A stretch of 10,460 bases of DNA, taken from contig DAISZX010000011.1 in assembly GCA_036824555.1 (NCBI GenBank), forward strand, positions 1-10,460, read 5' to 3'. A model generated the notes under the pieces. The model had not been told where the DNA came from. It ran no database searches and saw nothing but the letters and a program-made list of their open reading frames with translations. The position numbers and the translations under genes were made by a program. This document shows positions 5,975 to 10,460 of this stretch, in pieces. Position 1 is the first letter of the stretch, and every line of letters begins with the position of its first letter. Source of the stretch: SpSt-28 sp036824555 (GTDB lineage Archaea; Aenigmatarchaeota; Aenigmatarchaeia; CG10238-14; SpSt-28).

Positions 5975-7636
5975 ATGAATTTAAGAGAAGTTGCTTACAA
6001 ATATGCTTTGCTTAATGCTAATGAACATGGAAAAGCGAAAGAGGATGCAGTTATAAAGAGAGTTATTGCTGAGTTTCCTGATGTTAAAAAAGATATTAAA
6101 AATTTGATTGGAATTGTTAAAGAAGTTGTTAATGAAGTGAATTTGCTAAGTAGGGAGGAAATAGAAAAGAAAATTTTAGAGCTAAATATATCTGAGTTTA
6201 AAAAAGAAGAGAAAAAGGAAATTTTGCCGGAATTACCTGATGCCGAGTATGGAAAAGTGGTTATGAGATTAGCTCCGTTTCCCTCTGGCCCACTTCATAT
6301 AGGGAATGCTAGAATGGTGTTGCTTAATGAGTATTACGTCAGAAAGTATAATGGAAAGCTCATTTTGTTTTATGATGACACTATTGGAAGCGAGGAGAAA
6401 CCGATAGATAAGGATGCGTATTGGTTGATAAAGGATGGGTTAGATTGGTTGGGTGTAAAGTATGATGAGGTTTTTTATAAGTCTGATAGGCTAGAGATTT
6501 ACTATAAGTATGCTGAAGAGCTGATTAAAATGGAAAAAGCCTATGTTTGTACTTGTAGTAAAGAAGAGATTCAAAAAAACAGAAGGCTTGGAGTAGAGTG
6601 TGCATGTAGAAAAAGAAGTGTTGAAGAAAATTTAGACTTATTCAAAAGAATGTTAGACGGTACGATAGCAGAAGGAAAGGCGGTAGTTAGATTAAAAACA
6701 GATATGAAACATCCGAATCCCGCATTTAGGGATAGGGTTTTATTGAGAATATCTGAAAGAGAACATCCTAGAGTAGGAAGAAAATATAGAGTTTGGCCAA
6801 TGTTGGAATTTTCCTGGGCTATAGATGATTATTTGATAGGCACAACTCATATTTTGAGAGGAAAGGAGCTCGTTATAGAAGATATGATGCAAGATTATAT
6901 TTGGGATATATTTGGGTGGAGGAAGGCGAAGTTCATTCATTATGGATTGCTAAGATTAAAGGAAGAGGGGGCAAAGCTTAGCAAATCTAAAACGAAAAAG
7001 TTGATCGAGAGGGGAGAGATTAAAGGTTGGGATGATCCTAGAACGTGGAGTTTACAATCTTTAAGGAAGAGGGGATTTCAACCAGAAGCAATAAGGAATT
7101 TTATTTTGAAGCTTGGTTTAAGCGAAGCTGATATTACGATGCCAATAGAAATTTTGTATGCTGAAAACAGAAAAATAGTAGATAAAATTGCTAATAGGTA
7201 TTTTGCGGTTTTAAATCCTATTAGGATAAAACTTAACTATAACTTAAATAAAATTTCTATAAGGTATCATCCAGATTTTCCAGAAAGAGGAACTAGAGAG
7301 ATACCATTAGATCCGAGTTTTATATATATAGAAAAAGAGGATTTTGAAAGATTGAATGGTAAAAATGTTGTTCTAATAGGAATGTTTACTATAAATTTGG
7401 GCGAAGAGTCGAGTTTTGTGAGCAAAGAAGTTTTAGAAGAAACTCCAAAGATCCATTGGGTTTCAGTTCCAAACACTAGAATAAAAATTGTGATGCCGAA
7501 CGGGGTTGAAAAAGAGGCAATAGCTGAAGAAAGTGTTAAAGAATTAAAGGAGGGAGAAATAGTTCAGTTTTATAGGGTTGGATTTTGTAGATTAGATGAT
7601 AAAAAAAGCATGACATTTTATTTTGCTCATAGATGA
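5975..7636 (+). CDS. gltX: Glutamyl-tRNA synthetase, archaeal type
   Basis: This class I synthetase charges tRNA-Glu (and in many archaea tRNA-Gln, for later amidation). Its length of 553 residues is normal. Residues 1-90 form the helical N-terminal extension of the archaeal/eukaryotic type. The Rossmann catalytic domain begins with LAPFPSGPLHIGNAR, in which the class I signature is HIGN (108-111) rather than HIGH. A Cys pair VCTC (192, 194) and CAC (209, 211) suggests a bound zinc. The second signature is KLSKS (334-338), in EGAKLSKSKTKKLIERG. The C-terminal half has the all-beta anticodon-binding domain of archaeal GluRS/eukaryotic GlnRS type (PLDPSFIYIEKEDFERLNG; VSVPNTRIKIVMPNG). The ATG at 5975 is set by a TATA box 25.5 nt upstream, and no Shine-Dalgarno site is seen. 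No gatCAB genes are in the window. Confidence 0.96.
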   Translation: MNLREVAYKYALLNANEHGKAKEDAVIKRVIAEFPDVKKDIKNLIGIVKEVVNEVNLLSREEIEKKILELNISEFKKEEKKEILPELPDAEYGKVVMRLAPFPSGPLHIGNARMVLLNEYYVRKYNGKLILFYDDTIGSEEKPIDKDAYWLIKDGLDWLGVKYDEVFYKSDRLEIYYKYAEELIKMEKAYVCTCSKEEIQKNRRLGVECACRKRSVEENLDLFKRMLDGTIAEGKAVVRLKTDMKHPNPAFRDRVLLRISEREHPRVGRKYRVWPMLEFSWAIDDYLIGTTHILRGKELVIEDMMQDYIWDIFGWRKAKFIHYGLLRLKEEGAKLSKSKTKKLIERGEIKGWDDPRTWSLQSLRKRGFQPEAIRNFILKLGLSEADITMPIEILYAENRKIVDKIANRYFAVLNPIRIKLNYNLNKISIRYHPDFPERGTREIPLDPSFIYIEKEDFERLNGKNVVLIGMFTINLGEESSFVSKEVLEETPKIHWVSVPNTRIKIVMPNGVEKEAIAEESVKELKEGEIVQFYRVGFCRLDDKKSMTFYFAHR

Positions 7637-7651
7637 TTCTCCTTAAAATAA

Positions 7652-7661
7652 ACTTTAAAAG
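7652..7661 (+). promoter_or_regulatory. TATA box of the rpl7ae operon
   Basis: ACTTTAAAAG matches an archaeal TATA box, centred at 7657.5. A start of transcription about 25 nt downstream (7682-7684) gives a leader of about 20 nt before the rpl7ae ATG. It is the first promoter after the gltX stop codon (7636). Confidence 0.65.
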
Positions 7662-7690
7662 GATTCAAACAAATTATTGAATGTTGAATT

Positions 7691-7700
7691 GGGGGGATGA
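7691..7700 (+). promoter_or_regulatory. Purine-rich ribosome binding site of rpl7ae
   Basis: GGGGGGATGA resembles the Shine-Dalgarno consensus GGAGGTGA with mismatches, and ends 3 nt before the ATG at 7704. The ATG at 7697 inside this stretch is out of frame. The site supports a short-leader mRNA, unlike the leaderless genes nearby. Confidence 0.55.
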
Positions 7701-7703
7701 AGG

Positions 7704-8120
7704 ATGAAAGCTTACGTGAAGTTTGAACCGCCTCAAGAATTGATTAATAAAACTCTGAAGCTCGTGGAAATGGTCGCTACTACTCAAAAGGCTAGAGAGG
7801 AAGCTGCAAAGAAGGAAGGAAAAAAATTAGAGGAAAAAATGATTAGAAGAGGTACTAATGAAGTTACAAAAGCTGTGGATAGGGGAAAGGCCAAGCTTGT
7901 TGTTATTGCAATGGATGTCGAGCCGGAAGAAATCGTTATGCATTTGCCTCATCTTTGTGAAGAAAAAGGCGTTCCCTACACTTATGTTCCATCTAAGCTT
8001 GAGCTGGGAAAAGCTTCTGGAATAGAGGTTCAAGCAGCTACAGTTGCAATAATAGATGCTGGCGAATATTCTAAAATGCTTGAAGAAATCATTAGGGAGG
8101 TTAAAAAAATAAAGAAGTGA
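7704..8120 (+). CDS. rpl7ae: Ribosomal protein eL8 / L7Ae, kink-turn RNA-binding protein
   Basis: L7Ae binds kink-turns in 23S rRNA and also in box C/D and H/ACA guide RNAs and archaeal RNase P. The diagnostic RNA-binding loop RRGTNEVTKAVDRG (48-61) is present, followed by KLVVIAMDVEPEEIVMHLPHLCEEKGVPYTYVPSKLELGKASGIE. The product is 138 residues, against about 120 usually. The difference is an Ala/Lys/Glu-rich insertion of about 17 residues (roughly 28-46, TQKAREEAAKKEGKKLEEKM) just before the RNA-contacting loop; in typical homologues a short ARDTGK-like stretch fills this place. It heads the operon L7Ae-S28e-L24e, a conserved archaeal order. Confidence 0.96.
   Translation: MKAYVKFEPPQELINKTLKLVEMVATTQKAREEAAKKEGKKLEEKMIRRGTNEVTKAVDRGKAKLVVIAMDVEPEEIVMHLPHLCEEKGVPYTYVPSKLELGKASGIEVQAATVAIIDAGEYSKMLEEIIREVKKIKK
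8113..8120 (+). promoter_or_regulatory. Shine-Dalgarno site of rps28e
   Basis: The sequence AGAAGTGA overlaps the rpl7ae stop codon (8118-8120). With the next T it reads GAAGTGAT, close to the consensus GAGGTGAT, and ends 4-5 nt before the rps28e ATG. It suggests coupled translation of the two genes. Confidence 0.55.
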
Positions 8121-8125
8121 TTTAG

Positions 8126-8332
8126 ATGAAAGATGCTTATGCAGCAGAGGTTATAGAAGTTTTGGGGGCTTCTGGGGTCAAAGGAGTCAGGCAAGTTAGA
8201 TGCAGGCTTATAGAAGGGCCAGAGGCAGGAAAAATTTTGATAAGAAATGTGGTCGGTCCGGTAAGGGTTGGAGACATTCTAATGCTCAGAGAAATTGAGA
8301 TGGAAGTTGCAATGAAGTTAGAACAAAGGTAG
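8126..8332 (+). CDS. rps28e: Small ribosomal subunit protein eS28 (S28e)
   Basis: This 30S protein is shared by archaea and eukaryotes, has an OB fold and lies near the mRNA exit/E site. All 68 residues fit the family: AEVIEVLGASGVKGVRQVRCRL, then GPEAGKILIRNV, then the signature GPVRVGDILMLREIEMEVA near the C-terminus. Length is normal. It starts 5 bp after the rpl7ae stop codon and is followed 6 bp later by rpl24e, so it belongs to the same transcript. Confidence 0.95.
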   Translation: MKDAYAAEVIEVLGASGVKGVRQVRCRLIEGPEAGKILIRNVVGPVRVGDILMLREIEMEVAMKLEQR

Positions 8333-8338
8333 TTTTTC

Positions 8339-8500
8339 ATGAAATGTGTTTTTTGCAATTCAGAAATAAAATTGGGTACTGGAAAGATTTTCGTTAAAAA
8401 TAGCGGAGAGATACTTTACTTTTGTTCTAGAAAATGCGAAAGATACTACTTTATGGGTAGAAAAAGAGAAAGGTTGAAGTGGACAAGGAAGAAGCAATAA
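8339..8500 (+). CDS. rpl24e: Large ribosomal subunit protein eL24 (L24e), zinc-binding
   Basis: This is a 53-codon gene encoding a 50S protein. Two Cys pairs, C3xxC6 (MKCVFCNSEI) and C29xxxC33 (FCSRKCERYY), form the treble-clef-like zinc site of the family. The usual basic C-terminus follows (GRKRERLKWTRKKQ). Length is typical of short archaeal L24e. The start ATG lies 6 bp after the rps28e stop and only a weak AGGT precedes it. In many archaea this gene is followed by ndk and infB; here a nuclease gene follows instead. Confidence 0.95.
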   Translation: MKCVFCNSEIKLGTGKIFVKNSGEILYFCSRKCERYYFMGRKRERLKWTRKKQ

Positions 8501-8508
8501 AATTAATT

Positions 8509-8517
8509 GGTGGTTGA
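8509..8517 (+). promoter_or_regulatory. Shine-Dalgarno site of the Cas4-like gene
   Basis: GGTGGTTGA lies directly before the ATG at 8518, in the 17-bp gap after rpl24e. It resembles GGAGGTGA and supports this start and translation from the ribosomal-protein transcript. Confidence 0.55.
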
Positions 8518-9537
8518 ATGAGATTTGGTATAGAATTTGAAGAAAGCATACTCGATAAAATATTTGACATTTTAAGAAAAAACGAGGGTAAAGAATTAAG
8601 AGTTGATGAGCTTTTGAAATTTTGCTTTGAAAATGGGGTGAATTCATCCGATTACTTGTTTTTAGTTTTGCAGCAGCTATCGGCTAAGAAAGTGATAGAA
8701 AGTTCTAAAGGTATAATAAAGGTAGGAAGTATTTCGCAGGATGTTATAGAAGATTGTAAAAAGAGAATAGAAGAAAGAGTCAAGAGGATAAAAAAAGTTT
8801 TTGTTACACCATTGGAAATAGCTAAATTTTATCAATGTCCTAGAAGATTATGGCTTGAGAAGATCGTGCTTTCAAAACAAGAGAAGGAAAAAGTTGGGAA
8901 GACATGGGATGGAGAAGCCGTACATTTGGCAATAAAATTATTGATAGAGAATATGCAGAAAGAAAAAGATGAGAATTTTTTAATAGCTAAAGCTAGCGAG
9001 CATGCTTTAAAGGAATATGAAGGAATGGTTCAGTTGGAGAAAAAGGATTTGGAGGATTTCTTGAGAAAGTTCCTAGAGTTGATAAGGGATGAGAATTTTG
9101 ATTCTATCTATTCGGAAAAAACTATTGAATCTTTAAAAGAGGGAATTATAGGTTCAGTTGATGTAATAGGGTTTAGAAATGATAGTATTGTTCCAATTGA
9201 GATAAAATACGCTGCTTTTAATGGAAGAATAAAAAAGGAACATTTACTTCAAGCAATAGGTGAGAGTATTTTGGTTAGTAGCTATTTTAGGAGAGAAGTT
9301 AGATATTCTTACATAGTTTACTTTCAAACGAATTCTCTACTTAAAATTGAGATAAATGAGAATCTATTGAGAGAATTTTTTAAATTAAGGAATCAAATGA
9401 AAAAACTTTATTCTATTAACAAGATTCCTCCCAAAAGTAAACTACCGAACTTCGTTAAGAGGGTTTGCCAAGGGTGTCATGTTAAAAGAGCCTGTGACAA
9501 CATAGAAATTATGAAAAGAAGTGCTAGAAGGTTTTAA
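8518..9537 (+). CDS. Cas4-like PD-(D/E)XK nuclease with Fe-S Cys set and N-terminal winged-helix-like domain
   Basis: This 339-residue protein has two parts. Residues 1-72 look like a small winged-helix domain (ELRVDELLKFCFENGVNSSDYLFLVLQQLSAKKVIESSKGIIKVG), then a charged helix. Residues 95-330 carry the Cas4/RecB-type nuclease. C107 is in FYQCPRRLWLEK, H136 in DGEAVHLAIK, D215 in GSVDVIG, E228xK230 in VPIEIKYAAF and Q245 in LLQAIGESILVSSYF. C317xxC320x5C326 near the C-terminus completes the four-Cys site that binds a 4Fe-4S cluster in Cas4 and related nucleases. All expected catalytic residues are present. No CRISPR array or other cas gene is in the window, so a role in DNA repair or recombination is more likely than adaptation. 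It appears to be the last gene of the L7Ae operon. The N-terminal domain call is weaker than the nuclease call. Confidence 0.85.
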   Translation: MRFGIEFEESILDKIFDILRKNEGKELRVDELLKFCFENGVNSSDYLFLVLQQLSAKKVIESSKGIIKVGSISQDVIEDCKKRIEERVKRIKKVFVTPLEIAKFYQCPRRLWLEKIVLSKQEKEKVGKTWDGEAVHLAIKLLIENMQKEKDENFLIAKASEHALKEYEGMVQLEKKDLEDFLRKFLELIRDENFDSIYSEKTIESLKEGIIGSVDVIGFRNDSIVPIEIKYAAFNGRIKKEHLLQAIGESILVSSYFRREVRYSYIVYFQTNSLLKIEINENLLREFFKLRNQMKKLYSINKIPPKSKLPNFVKRVCQGCHVKRACDNIEIMKRSARRF

Positions 9538-9560
9538 GAACTTTTAAGTGAGAGTAAGAA

Positions 9561-9576
9561 TTTAATTTCTTATAAG
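9561..9576 (+). promoter_or_regulatory. Probable promoter of tRNA-Ala
   Basis: Two overlapping AT-rich candidates precede the tRNA: TTTAATTT (9561-9568), 30 nt before the mature 5' end, and the palindromic CTTATAAG (9569-9576), 22-23 nt before it. With the 25-nt spacing seen elsewhere, the first would start transcription at about 9590, giving a 5-nt leader. I cannot decide between them. Confidence 0.4.
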
Positions 9577-9594
9577 CAAATAATCCATAGTTAT

Positions 9595-9666
9595 GGGCCG
9601 GTAGATCAATGGTAGATCGCCGCTCTTGCAAAGCGGAGGCTCCGGGTTCGAATCCCGGCCGGTCCA
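9595..9666 (+). tRNA. tRNA-Ala (anticodon TGC)
   Basis: A full cloverleaf without an intron. The acceptor stem GGGCCGG/CCGGTCC has the G3-U70 wobble pair that marks tRNA-Ala for AlaRS. The D stem is GATC/GATC around AATGGTA, the anticodon stem CCGCT/AGCGG encloses CTTGCAA (anticodon TGC at 9627-9629), and the T arm is CCGGG-TTCGAAT-CCCGG. The discriminator is A (9666) and CCA is not encoded. Length is 72 nt. Stems are nearly all G/C in an AT-rich neighbourhood, as in thermophiles. Confidence 0.97.
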
Positions 9667-9932
9667 AATAGCTAGAAAATACAAAACTTATTTTATCATT
9701 CTTATTCTCAACCCTCCGTAAAGTTACTCTTTACAATCCATCCAAGAGCCTAATTAATTAAAGAACTTGGATAAAAGACTGATGAGTAAATTCAGAGGAG
9801 AGCTTTCATTTGTAAATTTTTATGATTTAGTAGAGAATTCAATCTATTTTAAACAACTATTCTTCTTCGCTTTTGTAGCTAAATAAGGCAATACCAAATA
9901 GAGTTTTAAATTCTGAAGACAAAAAAGAAAGA
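9667..9932. other. Gene-poor spacer with a hairpin and a possible 34-codon frame
   Basis: These 266 bp hold no recognised gene. GTAAAG-TTACT-CTTTAC (9718-9734) is a 6-bp inverted repeat. A 34-codon frame (9782-9886, MSKFRGELSFVNFYDLVENS at its start, Phe-rich near its end) has TTAATTAA centred 24.5 nt before its ATG, the spacing seen for leaderless genes here. It could be a real small membrane-active protein or chance in AT-rich DNA. Confidence 0.35.
9904..9911 (+). promoter_or_regulatory. TATA box of the 75-codon small gene
   Basis: TTTTAAAT contains the palindrome TTTAAA centred at 9907.5, exactly 25.5 nt before the ATG at 9933. This is the same spacing as for gltX and the winged-helix gene, and suggests a leaderless transcript. 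Confidence 0.5.
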
Positions 9933-10160
9933 ATGAAGTGGATGGAGAAAATTAAAAGAATTTTAAATAGCATTACGTCCAGAATTTCTAACGTTTTATC
10001 CAATGCATTCAATAAAAGTGAAAAAAAGCCAGAATCATTCCAATCTATTCAAGATAATCAACTATCACAACAATTGCCTCAATTATCATCACAAGAGCGA
10101 GTATCTCACTTACAACAACCAAAACAAGAAAGCGTAGATAACACTAAAGATAAGAAATGA
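9933..10160 (+). CDS. Small hypothetical protein, amphipathic N-terminus and Gln/Ser-rich tail
   Basis: I do not recognise this 75-residue protein. Residues 1-28 (MKWMEKIKRILNSITSRISN onwards) can form a basic amphipathic helix. From about residue 30 the sequence becomes polar, Lys/Glu/Gln/Ser-rich and probably disordered (DNQLSQQLPQLSSQE, then LQQPKQE), ending in KDKK. There are about a dozen Gln, far more than in neighbouring genes, and no Cys. A well-placed TATA box 25.5 nt upstream argues that it is expressed. A membrane-surface or nucleic-acid-associated peptide is conceivable, but nothing fixes a function. The gene stands alone, and the DNA on both sides is sparsely coding. Confidence 0.5.
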   Translation: MKWMEKIKRILNSITSRISNVLSNAFNKSEKKPESFQSIQDNQLSQQLPQLSSQERVSHLQQPKQESVDNTKDKK

Positions 10161-10460
10161 TGTAAAGCAGAACTTAATAGGAAAAGTTTACAAGGAAAAA
10201 GATTGTATAAAAAAACACAAGTTTAGGAGAAATAAGAGTAATATGAATCTTAGCACCATAGCAGTTAATATTATGGCACCATCTAACTTCCTCTTAATAA
10301 CATCATTTGGAGAGGCTACATTCTACTAATATTGCTCTTGAGCTCTTACGTTCGTTACTCATTTCTTAATAAATTAGCTAAAACCTTAATATGACAAAGG
10401 TAGTGAAAAAATTAAAAATCTTTTACTACATTCAAAATGCTTTAGCAAAGCTAGTTGAGT
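10161..10460. other. Gene-poor right end of the window
   Basis: No complete gene can be supported in these 300 bp. A plus-strand frame opens with ATG at 10391 (MTKVVKKLKIFYYIQNALAK onwards) and stays open to the window end, so it may be the start of a gene cut off by the edge. However, the minus strand is also open from the edge to a stop at 10386-10388, so the direction is undecided. The short direct repeat GCACCAT occurs twice within 10254-10283 around an imperfect CCATA/TATGG inverted repeat. Confidence 0.4.

Noticed and set aside
8360..8647. A 95-codon minus-strand frame over rpl24e and the start of the nuclease gene
   Set aside because: It is the shadow of two well-supported plus-strand genes, and its peptide is low-complexity hydrophobic without family features.
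8518..9537. CRISPR adaptation module suggested by the Cas4-like nuclease
   Set aside because: No repeats, no cas1/cas2 and no other cas gene are present; the neighbours are ribosomal protein genes and a tRNA.
9779..9785. CTGATGA, considered as box C of a C/D guide RNA
   Set aside because: No matching D box (CTGA) at a suitable distance and no C'/D' pair. It also overlaps the start of a short frame.
10243..10329. A 28-codon plus-strand frame at the right end
   Set aside because: No TATA box at the expected spacing, no ribosome binding site and no recognisable composition; likely chance.
2375..10368. The 14-mer TTACTCATTTCTTA at 2375-2388 and again at 10355-10368, considered as a repeat or att-like site
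   Set aside because: No extension beyond 14 bp and no integrase next to either copy. One such match by chance is plausible in AT-rich DNA.

Overview
This is a stretch of an AT-rich archaeal genome. The evidence is the gene content: SecY of archaeal type next to an EMC3/DUF106 Oxa1-like membrane protein, ribosomal proteins L14e, L7Ae, S28e and L24e, a type II archaeal GAPDH, an archaeal-type glutamyl-tRNA synthetase, an intron-bearing tRNA gene and TATA-box promoters about 25 bp before many start codons. The tRNA stems are almost pure G/C inside an AT-rich genome, and SecY has cysteine pairs in two external loops. Both hint at a thermophile. I cannot name the lineage; a streamlined (for example DPANN-like) archaeon is possible but unproven.

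Layout. (1) 1-2142, plus strand: 3' part of secY, then an EMC3/YidC-like gene starting directly after its stop, then rpl14e, all tightly packed: protein translocation/insertion followed by a ribosomal protein. (2) 2143-2395: a gene-poor gap. (3) 2396-3556, minus strand: gap (type II glyceraldehyde-3-phosphate dehydrogenase) and, downstream, tRNA-Arg(TCG) with an 11-nt intron. (4) 3625-5637, plus strand: an NnrD-like NAD(P)HX dehydratase divergent from gap, a small one-cluster ferredoxin and a tyrosine recombinase. (5) 5640-5924, minus strand: a winged-helix regulator, convergent with the recombinase (2 bp gap) and divergent from gltX. (6) 5975-7636: gltX. (7) 7704-9537: rpl7ae, rps28e, rpl24e (53 codons) and a winged-helix plus Cas4-like Fe-S nuclease, apparently one operon. 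(8) 9595-9666: tRNA-Ala(TGC). (9) 9667-10460: sparsely coding, with one 75-codon Gln/Ser-rich small gene and some weaker candidates.

How it fits together. Most of the window is housekeeping: translation (L14e, L7Ae, S28e, L24e, GluRS, two tRNAs), membrane protein biogenesis (SecY, EMC3-like) and central carbon/redox metabolism (GAPDH, ferredoxin, NADHX repair). Genes that open transcription units mostly look leaderless, with a TATA-like box centred 24.5-25.5 nt before the ATG. Several genes inside operons instead carry Shine-Dalgarno motifs. Two divergent pairs (gap/nnrD-like and winged-helix/gltX) appear to share one palindromic TATA element each. The gap/nnrD-like pair makes biochemical sense, because GAPDH is a known source of the damaged cofactor that NnrD repairs.

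I saw no CRISPR array, rRNA, insertion sequence or clear multi-gene novel system. The most unusual items are the minimal tRNA intron, the symmetric shared promoters, the nuclease fusion at the end of a ribosomal operon, the L7Ae insertion and the D-to-N change in the NnrD-like protein.
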